Positions 33,501 through 41,686 of a stretch of DNA of 64,000 nt are shown one piece after another (positions within the stretch are counted from its first letter, which is position 1; each line of letters opens with the position of its first letter). Origin of the DNA: Planctomycetia bacterium (GTDB lineage: Bacteria; Planctomycetota; Planctomycetia; Gemmatales; HRBIN36); the NCBI GenBank assembly GCA_016795155.1, contig JAEUIE010000032.1:143001-207000 (forward strand), written 5' to 3'. The position numbers and the translations under genes are program-made. Below the pieces are notes generated by a model. The model made no database searches. It had not been told where the DNA came from and saw nothing but the letters and a program-made list of their open reading frames with translations.

Positions 33501-34797
33501 GGGCAGGTTTGCCTAGTGCAATTTCGCCAAACACGCGATCTACACCAAAAAGGCTGGCAGGGTTAATGGTCAATGTCGCAAGTGCCTGCTCAGCGGGCAC
33601 GCCTTCGGAAATGACTTTCCGAACCTTCGCCAGGAACTTGTCAGTACTTTCGACATTGTGCGTAGAAAGTGAAACCTTCAAGCCAGCCTTCAGCATGCCT
33701 GAAAGGTTCTTGACTTCTTCATCATGTCGGCGTTCAAAATCCTTGACTACCTTCGTTGGCAAGTCCTTGGCTTGCACAGCGTCATCGCTGCTGGGAGCAT
33801 CGAAAATTCCAGGGCCGCCCCGGCGGCGTGCCTGCAGTTTTGCCTTGTCGGGGAATGTTAAACGAACGATGCAGGTGATATCTTCCTGCTTGAGGCGGTC
33901 AATCATACGCCAACCTTCAGCACACCCAAACAGAATAGGTTTGACGTTGAATTCCTTGCACAAATCCAGGGCACGGTTCATTTCATCGCGGCTATCAGCC
34001 TCGAGTATCAGAGGCAATTTGCCTTCAATGATAGCAGCCGTTGCATCAAGTGCAGGATCAAACGCAGGCCGTGAATTGACAGTGCCTGCCTTGTAGGCAG
34101 ATTGCATTCTGGAGTGATAGCCTGCATCATACATGAATTGACGGAAGTGGGCGACTGAACCCATCAGTGTTGATGGATATCCTCCCTGGCCACCGAGCGA
34201 GCGGATGCCACCATGCACTGCTACTTGTGACTTAACGATGGCATTACGTGGAGCAGCGCCGTTATGAACGACGAAGGCACTTTGTCCGCCTAGCAGATTG
34301 CCATCGGGTATCGCCAACCTGGCAACGATGCCCTGAGTTCGCCAACTGTTGGCAGTGTCGTCTTCGGCTTTGAGTGCCGTAGCTACATCAAATTCGGGTG
34401 TCAATCCTTTGCGATTATCAGGCTTGGTGATGGCAAGGGCATCGCTGGCCAGGTCTACGGGTTCTGCAGGCCCGCTTTCGGAACGTCGCAAAGCAGTGTC
34501 CACGCCCCAAGTGTTGCCTGCATCCAGAAAGCCTGGATAGATGACTAAATCTTTCCCATCAATCTTCTCCGCATCGGCGGGGACTTTGACATCAGCACCC
34601 AGTGCCTGGATCATGCCATCGCGAATGACCAGGTTCACCTTGGTCAATTCCGTGCCAGGTTTTGTAACAACCGTTGTGTTGGTGATGGCATATGCCGCTG
34701 GCTTCAACTTGGAAGGTGGCTGTTGTGCCACGGTTTGAGCCAGAATGAGTGTGCTGAAGAATCCCAACAACGCAAATACACGGACGTGCAGCTTCAT
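30514..34797 (-). CDS. Secreted triple-module amidohydrolase-like protein
   Basis: 1427 residues from ATG 34797, starting with a signal peptide (about 1-23, ending AQTVAQ). Three metal-dependent-hydrolase modules follow one another. Module 1 (about 30-470) opens NTTVVTKPGTELTKVNLVIRDG. A Lys/Glu-rich linker (about 500-610, many EKKPEEKK units) leads to module 2 (about 615-1030), then module 3 (about 1055-1427). Only module 2 has the HxH metal motif (DTHSH, H658 and H660), a second HSH and a KSDSN Asp region. Modules 1 and 3 have DAGNTWG and DSATILG instead and are probably inactive. Module 2 resembles imidazolonepropionase-type amidohydrolases. An in-frame ATG at 34860 would add 21 residues ahead of the signal peptide. 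Confidence 0.86.
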   Translation of the reverse strand: MKLHVRVFALLGFFSTLILAQTVAQQPPSKLKPAAYAITNTTVVTKPGTELTKVNLVIRDGMIQALGADVKVPADAEKIDGKDLVIYPGFLDAGNTWGVDTALRRSESGPAEPVDLASDALAITKPDNRKGLTPEFDVATALKAEDDTANSWRTQGIVARLAIPDGNLLGGQSAFVVHNGAAPRNAIVKSQVAVHGGIRSLGGQGGYPSTLMGSVAHFRQFMYDAGYHSRMQSAYKAGTVNSRPAFDPALDATAAIIEGKLPLILEADSRDEMNRALDLCKEFNVKPILFGCAEGWRMIDRLKQEDITCIVRLTFPDKAKLQARRRGGPGIFDAPSSDDAVQAKDLPTKVVKDFERRHDEEVKNLSGMLKAGLKVSLSTHNVESTDKFLAKVRKVISEGVPAEQALATLTINPASLFGVDRVFGEIALGKPAHLVAFTGGKFNDEKAKVRYVFAEGNRFEIGGETKPASTGDPKERMNELKEKITRTKERMARGKEMLERVPENRRAQFKERMDQTEKELKDDEAELNKLMKQGENPPAKPDEKKSEEKKPEEKKTDEKKPEAKKTEEKKTETKSVTPAAKELPSEVDVDRKPKTKTGRNVLIKGATVLTVTKGNFVGDVLVQDGKIKEVGPNINAPANLTVIDAKGLFVMPGIIDTHSHFSISGGVNEGTLSIVPEVRVRDVVDSDDVQMYRALAGGVTMARLLHGSANCIGGQDAVIKLKYGEPAQSLVIGSTKGVKFALGENVKRSDGRFPNTRLGVEAVMIRAFTEAQEYQRKWKEYEESKSSASPKMEPRRDLRLEALSDILKGEIKVHSHCYRSDEILMLLRVADRFGFKVKSLQHVLEGYKIAAEIAAHGASCSTFSDWWAYKIEAFDAIPQNAALLQEAGVLVMMKSDSNELMRRLNTEAAKAMKYGGVSEEQALRMITINPATQLSLQDRTGSIEVGKDADLVIFNGHPLSGYARCEMTLVEGEVYFQREGFGSVRTGEFKVPAPRGPELGNLKMPRNNANSYALKGITVHPVSGPVIEHALVQIENGKIKAIQDLGKQSDFELPGQYTMIDAKGLHLYPGMIDSATILGLTELGSARETQDFSEGGDFQPDLRALIGINPDSELIPVTRANGVLTVVTRPTGATVSGQGAIVNLAGWTPQEMKLVDPFGLHIEFPASAGLVSGSPDGPPAGRIFAKKAREEKLKFLKLQFTDARRDAEAIKAGIKNPLDPRREAMLPYAAGEKPVIVNANRKADILEALKWAEETKVKLILSGGVDAWKVADELKKKNIPVLCGPFTVMPQESYDTYDAQFRVAARLHQAGVKYCIRSAGSTNTRNLPYEAALAVSYGLPAEEALKAVTLYPAQILGLADKLGSIEPGKMANLVITDGDMLEPTTQVKGLFISGNPVEPTSKQTKLYERYRERLQDVKAGRSQLGTK

Positions 34798-34904
34798 ACG
34801 AGGTACTTTCCACAAAAGATGCGACTTCGTGAAGATATTCGACTGGCGCGATGAACTCAAGGGGATAGCTACAGACTCAGTGATTTCTCAGAAAAATGAT
34901 AACA

Positions 34905-34935
34905 ACAAAAAACACCCAGTATGGAACCGGGTGTT
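34905..34935 (-). terminator. Rho-independent terminator after the PstS-like gene
   Basis: On the minus strand AACACCCGGT-TCCAT-ACTGGGTGTT makes a 10-bp stem (one G-T pair, 34911-34935) followed directly by TTTTTTG. It lies 55 bases after the stop of the PstS-like gene and before the amidohydrolase start. Confidence 0.85.
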
Positions 34936-34989
34936 CTTCGTTTTCTCCCCTATGTGGGAGTGGGGACAGGTTTAGTGAGTTGTTGTGCT

Positions 34990-35964
34990 TTATTTCTTCA
35001 AGCCTGCAGCCTCGAGACCCGTATCAGCCAGTTGTTGTGGAACAGGGATATAGCCATCTTTAATAACCACTTCCTGCCCTTGCTTGCTCAGCATGTATTT
35101 CACAAACTCGCGGCGAAGAGTATCAAGTGGACTGTTGGGGTTCTTGTTGATGTAAACATAAAGTACGCGTGCCAGCGGATATGTTCCATCCAGGGCAAAC
35201 TCCGGCAAAGCTTCAATCGGCTTGGTTCCAGAGCGAGGAGAGATTGCAATAGCTCGAACATCTGCTGTCTTGTAACCGATACCCGAATAACCAATGGCAT
35301 ATTTGTCGGTGGCAATCGCCTGAACCACTGCAGAACTCCCTGGCTGTTCTTTGACAGTGTCCTTGAAATCTCCATTGGCCAAGGCATGTTCCTTGAAGAA
35401 GCCATAGGTACCGGATGCAGCATTTCGGCCATAGATGCTGATGGGCTTGTTGGCCCATTCGCCTGTTAAGCCCACATCGCCCCAGGTGACGATATCTTTC
35501 GGTGCACCCCGTTTACGATTACGTGAGAAAATGGCATCGATTTGTTCCAATGACAAACTGTTCAGTGGGCAATCTTTGTGTACGTATACAGCCAGCAGAT
35601 CGATACTGCTGGGGACAGCCGTGGGTGCATAGCCGACTTTCTTCTTGAATTCATCAATTTCCTTATCTTTCATGGGTCGGCTCATCGGGCCGAACTGTGC
35701 AGTACCTTGAATCAAAGCAGGCACAGCAGTGCTGCTTCCTTTGCCTTCCACTTCGATACGAACATTCGGATAGTTCTTGCGAAAACCTTCAGCCCATAAC
35801 GTCATCAAATTCACCATGGTGTCTGAGCCGACACTTTTGATGGTGCCCGAAACTCCATCATTGGATTTCACATAATCGGGCAGGGCAGGATCAACCTTGA
35901 TCTGCCCCTGAGCTTCGTGAACCAGCAGACTGAGCAACAAGACAAAACTACAGCAATAACGCAT
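34990..35964 (-). CDS. PstS-like periplasmic phosphate-binding protein
   Basis: 324 residues with a signal peptide (about 1-20) and the PBP-like fold of the PstS family: GSDTMVNLMTLWAEGF, EVEGKGSSTAVPALIQGTAQFG, and NAASGTYGFFKEHAL for anion binding. CAGGAGT precedes ATG 35964. The family binds phosphate with high affinity and hands it to the PstCAB transporter, but no pstC, pstA, pstB or phoU is in the window, so it may be an orphan binding protein or serve elsewhere. It has its own promoter-like sequence and terminator, so it is a single-gene unit. Confidence 0.89.
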   Translation of the reverse strand: MRYCCSFVLLLSLLVHEAQGQIKVDPALPDYVKSNDGVSGTIKSVGSDTMVNLMTLWAEGFRKNYPNVRIEVEGKGSSTAVPALIQGTAQFGPMSRPMKDKEIDEFKKKVGYAPTAVPSSIDLLAVYVHKDCPLNSLSLEQIDAIFSRNRKRGAPKDIVTWGDVGLTGEWANKPISIYGRNAASGTYGFFKEHALANGDFKDTVKEQPGSSAVVQAIATDKYAIGYSGIGYKTADVRAIAISPRSGTKPIEALPEFALDGTYPLARVLYVYINKNPNSPLDTLRREFVKYMLSKQGQEVVIKDGYIPVPQQLADTGLEAAGLKK

Positions 35965-35995
35965 ATTTCACTCCTGTTTCAATAATCACTCACAG

Positions 35996-36024
35996 AATTA
36001 TTATTGTTTTACATGGTCCTGCAA
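35996..36024 (-). promoter_or_regulatory. Putative sigma-70 promoter of the PstS-like gene
   Basis: On the minus strand TTGCAG (-35, 36019-36024) and ATAATT (-10, 35996-36001) are 17 bases apart, 31 bases from the start codon. The match is fair, not strong. No Pho box is obvious. Confidence 0.35.
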
Positions 36025-36072
36025 CAGAGAAGATTCAATGAAGGTTAAACCGCACGGATTCCGTCAGTTTGC

Positions 36073-36078
36073 TATAAT
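36073..36078 (+). promoter_or_regulatory. Putative -10 element for the thiolase operon
   Basis: TATAAT (36073-36078) lies 42 bases before the thiolase ATG. No good -35 hexamer is at 16-18 bases upstream, so only the -10 box is marked. Confidence 0.4.
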
Positions 36079-36120
36079 AGAGTAAAAGCAGCAACGAAAA
36101 GTTCAGATGTCGAGGTTTCC

Positions 36121-37302
36121 ATGTCAGATGCCTTTATTGTAACCTGTGCCCGCTCGCCAATTGGCAAATTTCTCGGTGGTTTAACCGATGTCTCTGCAAC
36201 GAAACTGGGTGCACTCGCCATTGCAGAAGTCCTCAAGCGTGGCAAGGTTGATCCAACTCTGGTCGATGAAGTAATCATGGGATGTGTCATTCAGGCAGGT
36301 CTGGGTCAGAATCCCGCCCGCCAGTCAGCTATTCATGGTGGGTTGCCTGACACGATCTCGGCTGTCACAGTCAACAAGGTCTGCGGTTCAGGGTTGCAGG
36401 CAGTGATGCAGGCTGCACAATCCATTCGTGCAGGTGATAACGATGTCGTGATCGCTGGTGGCTTTGAGAACATGAGCCGGGCACCGTATCTCTTGCAGAA
36501 CGCCCGCACCGGTGGTTTCAAATATGGGGACCAGACTGCTACTGATGCCATGATCAACGATGGCTTATGGTGTGCCTTTGAAAGTTGCCACATGGGTAAC
36601 TCTGCAGAACATATCGCCAGGAAACACAGTGTAAGCAGGGAAGATCAGGATCGCTTCTCGGCCAAGAGCCAGCAACGTGCAGCAGCAGCCTGGTCTGCAG
36701 GCAACTTTGCCGAAGAAGTCTTTCCTGTTACAGTAGGATCAGGCGCCAAGGCCAAAGTGGTGGATAAAGACGAAGGCATACGCGCTGAAACAACCGCTGA
36801 AGGGCTGAGCAAGCTGAGGACAGCATTTCCAGGTGGCACTAGCGTCACTGCGGGGAATGCATCGACTATCAATGATGGATCAGCAGCGATTCTGGTAGCC
36901 AGCAGTCGCGGCCTGGAAAAACTGGGAAGCAAGCCCATCGCACGTGTTGTAGCTTACGCCACCAGCGGCGTGGCTCCCAAAGATATCTTCATCGCGCCAG
37001 TTTCAGCAGTCAACATGGTGCTGCAGAAAGCCAAGCTCACTTTGGCCGACATCGACTATTTTGAACTGAACGAAGCCTTCGCGGCCCAGATGCTGGCCTG
37101 CAACTACGACTTGAAAATTGACGAAGCAAAGCTCAATGTTAATGGTGGAGCGATAGCTTTAGGCCATCCCATTGGTGCCAGCGGAGCACGTTGCCTGGTA
37201 ACACTCCTGAGTGTGCTCAAGCAGCGAAACGCCAAGCGTGGCCTGGTCTCGCTTTGCTTAGGCGGTGGTAATGCCGTTGCGATGGTGGTAGAGAGAGTCT
37301 AA
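36121..37302 (+). CDS. Acetyl-CoA C-acetyltransferase (thiolase)
   Basis: 393 residues, the standard length of biosynthetic thiolase (PhaA/AtoB). All catalytic residues are present: C88 in NKVCGSG, the HPIG histidine in ALGHPIGASG (about 349), and the second Cys in SLCLGGGNA (about 379). ATG 36121 has GAGG 9 bases upstream. The enzyme condenses two acetyl-CoA to acetoacetyl-CoA or runs the reverse. A CoA-transferase beta subunit follows 32 bases downstream, so the pair probably handles a 3-ketoacid or short-chain acyl-CoA. Confidence 0.95.
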   Translation: MSDAFIVTCARSPIGKFLGGLTDVSATKLGALAIAEVLKRGKVDPTLVDEVIMGCVIQAGLGQNPARQSAIHGGLPDTISAVTVNKVCGSGLQAVMQAAQSIRAGDNDVVIAGGFENMSRAPYLLQNARTGGFKYGDQTATDAMINDGLWCAFESCHMGNSAEHIARKHSVSREDQDRFSAKSQQRAAAAWSAGNFAEEVFPVTVGSGAKAKVVDKDEGIRAETTAEGLSKLRTAFPGGTSVTAGNASTINDGSAAILVASSRGLEKLGSKPIARVVAYATSGVAPKDIFIAPVSAVNMVLQKAKLTLADIDYFELNEAFAAQMLACNYDLKIDEAKLNVNGGAIALGHPIGASGARCLVTLLSVLKQRNAKRGLVSLCLGGGNAVAMVVERV

Positions 37303-37306
37303 ATCT

Positions 37307-37334
37307 CAGCACTTAGCACTCAGGACTCAGCACT
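37307..37334 (+). repeat. Four tandem heptamers, consensus CAGCACT
   Basis: CAGCACT, TAGCACT, CAGGACT, CAGCACT run head to tail from 37307 to 37334 in the gap between the thiolase stop and the next start. The last unit ends directly at the TTG start codon, so the repeats occupy the place of the ribosome site. Confidence 0.7.
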
Positions 37335-38108
37335 TTGAAATACAACCCCATGGAACTCATGATCTGCTGTGCCGCCCGGCTTCTCGAAGACGGACGTACC
37401 GTCACCGTCGGCACCGGTGGTCCCTGTGCTGCTGCCATGCTCGCTCAGCAGACCCATGCACCCAACCTGGTCATTTTCTTTGAAGCAGGTGGTGCTGCTC
37501 CCATTCTGCCAACGATGCCTGTCTCGGTGGGCGATTCACGCACTTTCCACAAAGGCCTGATGGCCAGTAGCATGGCTGAGATCATGGAAACCTGTCAGCG
37601 GGGCATGATGGACTATGCTTTCCTCGGTGGTGCACAGATTGATGCATACGGCAACCTCAACAGCACCCACATCGGCGGAACACCAGCCAAGCCGAAAGTG
37701 CGTTTGCCCGGCAGCGGTGGTGCGAACGACCTCGCCAGTTTCTGCTGGAATGTCATTACCATGACGAATCACGATAAGCGACGCTTTGTCGAGAAGCTCG
37801 ATTTTCTCACCACGCCGGGCTACCTTACCGGACCGGGTGCACGGGAAGCTGCAGGTTTGCCTGATGGTACCGGGCCATACCGTGTGGTGACCGAACTGGC
37901 TGTCATGGGCTATCATCCACAGACCAGGCGGATGCAAGTGCTGAGCCTGCATCCTGGTGTTACGATGGAGAAAGTTAAAGAAAACACCGGTTTTGAGATC
38001 GGTTGTGCCGATGCGGTGACGACGACTCCAGAGCCTGCAGAGAACGAGCTACATCTGCTGCGTACCAAGGTTGATCCGCGTCGATACATTATCGGCAGAG
38101 CTGCATGA
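37335..38108 (+). CDS. CoA-transferase beta subunit (family I, GctB-like)
   Basis: 257 residues from TTG 37335; ATG 37350 is possible but would cut into the conserved YNPMELMICCAARLLEDG. The fold shows the family blocks VGTGGPCAAAMLAQ, VIFFEAGGAAP with E50 a likely catalytic glutamate, and GGAQIDAYGNLNST. The alpha subunit is not adjacent: a matching GctA-like gene is at 51871-52845. Family members move CoA between acetyl-CoA and 3-oxoacids or glutaconate. It overlaps the next gene by 4 bases (ATGA). Confidence 0.88.
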   Translation: MKYNPMELMICCAARLLEDGRTVTVGTGGPCAAAMLAQQTHAPNLVIFFEAGGAAPILPTMPVSVGDSRTFHKGLMASSMAEIMETCQRGMMDYAFLGGAQIDAYGNLNSTHIGGTPAKPKVRLPGSGGANDLASFCWNVITMTNHDKRRFVEKLDFLTTPGYLTGPGAREAAGLPDGTGPYRVVTELAVMGYHPQTRRMQVLSLHPGVTMEKVKENTGFEIGCADAVTTTPEPAENELHLLRTKVDPRRYIIGRAA

Positions 38109-38692
38109 TAGTTTTGATTCCATGGATGGTTGCTGTGACTCCCCCATTTTTTCCTACTTCATCATTCGGTTCCCTCTTCTACGGGCTGATGCTGGCCTGT
38201 TGCCTGGCACTGGTGTTAACTGATCTCAAATCGCAAAGGCTGCCTAACCGTTTAACGGTGTCCATGCTGCTCTTGGGCATCGTCATGAACCTGGTGCGTG
38301 CCATTTGGCTTGGGGTGAATGAAGAACCCGGTCGCTACTTCGGCATGACAGGCATCTTTGGTGGATTGTTGGAAGGCTTTGCTTTCAGCCTGGCTGGCTT
38401 TGTGGTAGCCTTTATTATTTTCTCAGTCTTATGGCAACTTCAGAAATGCGGCGCTGGTGATGTCAAAATGATGGCAGCGCTCGGCGCCTGGATTGGGCCA
38501 TTCTGGTTTCTGTTCGTCTTTGCCGGCACCATTGTCGCGGTGCTGGTCATCATGATCGTATGGTGGCTGGTTGCGTATGTGATGAAACGCAACCCAGGAC
38601 TGAAAATCAGTTATGCACTCCCCGCCAGCATCAGCGTCGCAGTGCTGATGCTCTGGTTCTGGCGGGCGACGTGGTGGCAGATTATTTATTGA
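38105..38692 (+). CDS. A24-family prepilin peptidase (TadV/CpaA type)
   Basis: 195 residues, nearly all membrane helices. The two catalytic aspartates are D40 in TDLKSQRLPN and D119 in GAGDVKMM, as in short prepilin peptidases without the N-terminal zinc methylase domain. Such enzymes process type IVb pilins of Tad or Flp systems; no pilin or Tad genes are in the window. The start overlaps the CoA-transferase stop by 4 bases, and its 3' end overlaps the convergent lipoprotein gene by 11 bases. Confidence 0.88.
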   Translation: MIVLIPWMVAVTPPFFPTSSFGSLFYGLMLACCLALVLTDLKSQRLPNRLTVSMLLLGIVMNLVRAIWLGVNEEPGRYFGMTGIFGGLLEGFAFSLAGFVVAFIIFSVLWQLQKCGAGDVKMMAALGAWIGPFWFLFVFAGTIVAVLVIMIVWWLVAYVMKRNPGLKISYALPASISVAVLMLWFWRATWWQIIY

Positions 38693-39611
38693 TGTTTTGT
38701 ACCCGCTCCATGATCACCCGCACACTCGTGCCTCGTTCAGGAATTGCATTGGGGTTGGCTTTGTACCCCAGGTTGTCTCCCTGTGGATCACTGTCCACGC
38801 TTTCAAAAGGCAGATCGAGCAGAGCGCTGCCAAAGTTCGTCAGGCAAATGACTCGGCCATCGTTAGCGCCAAAGTACTCATACTCTTCGCCCATTGCGGT
38901 CCTGGCTTTGCCGTTGTAACTGCCAGCAAATACCCAGTCGCCTACCAGGGGCTTGTTATCCTTCGCTCGCGACACCCATGCTTGTGCCGGCACACAATGG
39001 TACTTCCCTTGAGCATCAGTGTACTCCACCAGCAACTTGACTACATCACCCGTAGCTGGTTTGAAATCGTACTCCCGCTGGGCGTTGATGAAGGTAGCTG
39101 GCTTGCCCGGTTTGAAACCTGCTCCCAGCATCGCTGCATGCAGGATTTTTGCATCAAACGGTGCGGACATGATCGATTCATGATCCTTGCCTGCTTCCGA
39201 TCTTGAGAGTAGATGTTCCAGGAACCCTTCACGCAATACCACCACGGCATCGATCACTACCCGGCGATCAATGCCGGATGCTCGAGATTGCCAACTGGGT
39301 AGTGGTTGAGAGGGAACTGCCTGGATGGCTACATCACCCAGTGAACAAAGACCACCCGCTTTCCGCAATGCTTCACCAACGAGCCGCGCAGCAGCAGCTT
39401 CCTGCTGCGTGACTGTTTCCAGCCAGATGCTTTGCCCTACTGCAACTCGAAAGACGGGCTGCATCGTGGTATTACTGATGTTGGCATCAGCTTGTTTCTG
39501 CACGACTGTAGACGAAGTTGCTACAGGAGCAGCAGCCTTGGAATGGGTTGCGGGTGTTTCGGTATGACAGGAGGCACTGCAAAGAATCAACAAGAAAATG
39601 CTACGAGACAT
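38682..39611 (-). CDS. YdjY-like exported protein, probable lipoprotein
   Basis: 309 residues. A short hydrophobic leader ends in SASC (C15), a weak lipobox. A low-complexity Ala/Thr spacer follows. The conserved domain has VVLREGFLEHLLSRSEAGKDHESIMS, DAKILHAAMLGAGFKPG, PAQAWV and DWVFAGS, a pattern I know as the YdjY-like domain, frequent in planctomycetes and of unknown function. GAAAGG precedes the ATG, which overlaps the stop of the glycosyltransferase (TAATG), so the two are translationally coupled. Confidence 0.83.
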   Translation of the reverse strand: MSRSIFLLILCSASCHTETPATHSKAAAPVATSSTVVQKQADANISNTTMQPVFRVAVGQSIWLETVTQQEAAAARLVGEALRKAGGLCSLGDVAIQAVPSQPLPSWQSRASGIDRRVVIDAVVVLREGFLEHLLSRSEAGKDHESIMSAPFDAKILHAAMLGAGFKPGKPATFINAQREYDFKPATGDVVKLLVEYTDAQGKYHCVPAQAWVSRAKDNKPLVGDWVFAGSYNGKARTAMGEEYEYFGANDGRVICLTNFGSALLDLPFESVDSDPQGDNLGYKANPNAIPERGTSVRVIMERVQNINK

Positions 39612-40423
39612 TACGAGCCTTTCTGATAATTCATTCTGGTGAATAACTGATATATCACTGGCCCGGGCAGATTCAGCAGCAATCCTTCAGCCCAATATCG
39701 TGCCACATCTGCCCACGTCATTGTATCCCGATAATAGTGTCTCTTCACCAGTCGCGTGCCACGCAAAATTCCCTTTATTTTTTCCGATTTCATGGCTCCA
39801 GGGTGTATGCGGTAGCAAAGCAGCGGTTCATCCAGGTTTGCCAGTTGATGCCCTTTCGATGCCAGCCTGCACCATAGTTCATAATCTTCATTGGCTGGAT
39901 AATTACGATACCAGTACCCTCCGGCATTTAGCACTGCTTCCTTGCGATACATCACACTCGGATGAGCTATTGCATTGAACCGCCGCAAGCTTTTTTGAAT
40001 GGACAGTGAATCAGTGGGGTATACACGTTTTCCAACCGATTTTCCCAGGCTGTCCATAATGTTGATAGCCGTGCCCAGTACCGTCACTTCGGGATGCAGT
40101 TGCAGATAATCAAACTGTTTCTGCAATCGCTCCGGATAACTCCAGTCATCACCATCCATGCGGGCGATCAGCGGTGCCCGGGCCTGCTGCAATCCGTAAT
40201 TCAGTTGATCGACCAGTGATGCCTGGCCATGATGCGGAAGGTGAACAATTCTCTGATCATCAAACTGCTGCAGACAAGATTGCGATGAGATTTCAGATTC
40301 AGCTTCGATGAGGATCAGTTCAAACGATGGGAATGTCTGCTTGAGAATGCTGTCGATGGCGAGTTGCAGGTAATCCAGATTCGGACGATAGACCGGCAGC
40401 AGTACGGAGATGGCCGGTTGCAT
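39611..40423 (-). CDS. Glycosyltransferase family 2
   Basis: 270 residues from ATG 40423. The GT-A fold is shown by ISVLLPVYRPNLDYLQLAIDS, the DxD-type metal motif MDGDDWS, and the acceptor-side NEDYELWCRL. A C-terminal extension carries no clear membrane helix. The sugar and acceptor are unknown. It starts 1 base after the methyltransferase stop and ends in the YdjY-like gene start, so the three are an operon probably concerned with surface glycans. An upstream in-frame start at 40447 would lie inside the previous gene. Confidence 0.9.
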   Translation of the reverse strand: MQPAISVLLPVYRPNLDYLQLAIDSILKQTFPSFELILIEAESEISSQSCLQQFDDQRIVHLPHHGQASLVDQLNYGLQQARAPLIARMDGDDWSYPERLQKQFDYLQLHPEVTVLGTAINIMDSLGKSVGKRVYPTDSLSIQKSLRRFNAIAHPSVMYRKEAVLNAGGYWYRNYPANEDYELWCRLASKGHQLANLDEPLLCYRIHPGAMKSEKIKGILRGTRLVKRHYYRDTMTWADVARYWAEGLLLNLPGPVIYQLFTRMNYQKGS

Positions 40424-40424
40424 G

Positions 40425-41198
40425 TTAGCCACGCTTCCTGGCGACAATCAGAAACGCCTTGGAAATGGCCCACAGAATAGGGAAGCGTTCCAGTGCCTTG
40501 ATACCCCAGCGATAATGCCATGCTGCACCTGCTGTCGTCCACGCCAGGTTGGCGGGTAGCGCAAATCGCCAGGTCCAGGTCTTTTGTCGATTCATCAGCC
40601 GAATGATCTTGAGAAATCCCGGAGCGTAGCTGGCATCAGTGTAGTCATGACCTTTGCCTGTCCAACGCAGATACTGATTCGCCAGCGGTACAGGCAGCCA
40701 CCCAAGAAATGGCAAATGGTAGTGTACTTCTATCGGCCAGTATTTGTTGGGAACCAGCAAATACAACACGCCCCCCGGCGACAGGAGCGATTCGATACGT
40801 TTCAATGATGCGGACTGATCCGGCAGATGTTCCAGCACATTATCGAGGATGATTAGATCAAAGGTATCACTGGTCTGGAAAGTCTCCAGCGTTGCATGAT
40901 GAAAAGAAGCGTTTGTTGCTCCTTCACTCCGCTGCAACTCTTGCGCGCAATGGGCAGGCTCAGTGCAAGGCTCGATGCCAACTACGTGATGGCATGTTTT
41001 TGCAAGAGCCAGTGCTGTATGGCCGTAGCCACAACCAATATCGAGCACACGCAACATTGAAACAGGCTTGGTGAGATCTTTCGCTACTGTACCCAGAATC
41101 TGGCGGGCAAAATCTTCACCGCGCGGGCCGCGCTCAGTGAGCATGGCCCGTTCGCCAATATCGTATGCTGGGCGATCTGGAAACTGTGCAGGTTCCAT
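40425..41198 (-). CDS. Class I SAM-dependent methyltransferase
   Basis: 257 residues with motif I VLDIGCGYGHTALALA, motif II VVGIEP, motif post-II LIILDNVLEHL and LSPGGVLYLLVPN. This is the Methyltransf_11/23-like type common in polysaccharide and lipid gene sets. The C-terminal part (from about 165) has aromatic-rich stretches but no certain membrane helix. It is the first gene of the tightly packed methyltransferase, glycosyltransferase, YdjY-like set. Confidence 0.9.
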   Translation of the reverse strand: MEPAQFPDRPAYDIGERAMLTERGPRGEDFARQILGTVAKDLTKPVSMLRVLDIGCGYGHTALALAKTCHHVVGIEPCTEPAHCAQELQRSEGATNASFHHATLETFQTSDTFDLIILDNVLEHLPDQSASLKRIESLLSPGGVLYLLVPNKYWPIEVHYHLPFLGWLPVPLANQYLRWTGKGHDYTDASYAPGFLKIIRLMNRQKTWTWRFALPANLAWTTAGAAWHYRWGIKALERFPILWAISKAFLIVARKRG

Positions 41199-41279
41199 AC
41201 AAGGTGATGGTCAGGAAGATGAGTCTGTCAGATGTTGTCTTATGATTCGCCGTTCAAGCGACTAGCAACGTCGGAGGCA

Positions 41280-41615
41280 CTAAAATCCTGGGCCACCTGC
41301 TCCACCCATGGGCCCACCCATGCCTGCACCAATCGGTGCGCGACGCAGACCCGTTCCGGTTTCCTCATCCTTCACTTTGACTACTGGCTTGAGCAGATGT
41401 GATGGATAACTGGGAGCCTGGGTAAATCGTGGATCATCAGGTGGTGGGGATCGCATTTCTTCAGGTTGAGCAGAACCACGGTATGGGGCAAAGACATTGA
41501 ATCCCCTGCTCGTAGACGTGCAACCCATGAGCACAGGGGTAACGGAAAGAAAAAGGCACCACCGCATCCAAGGGATTGCCAACCAGTCAAGCAGATGTCG
41601 CCGGGCACCTGTCAT
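41280..41615 (-). CDS. Small glycine-rich lipoprotein
   Basis: 111 residues from ATG 41615, which has AAGG 8 bases upstream; the frame continues 13 codons further. A basic N-region and hydrophobic stretch end in the lipobox VLMGC (Cys at about 32). The mature part is Pro-rich, and the C-terminus is a flexible Gly/Met repeat (GAGMGGPMGGAGG). No family is recognised. It lies 81 bases upstream of the methyltransferase gene on the same strand. Confidence 0.72.
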   Translation of the reverse strand: MTGARRHLLDWLAIPWMRWCLFLSVTPVLMGCTSTSRGFNVFAPYRGSAQPEEMRSPPPDDPRFTQAPSYPSHLLKPVVKVKDEETGTGLRRAPIGAGMGGPMGGAGGPGF

Positions 41616-41686
41616 GCGGAACCTTTCAAACGAATCACTTCCCGTCAGGTGCATTTAGCTGAATTGCAGAATCGGTCAAGCCCAAA

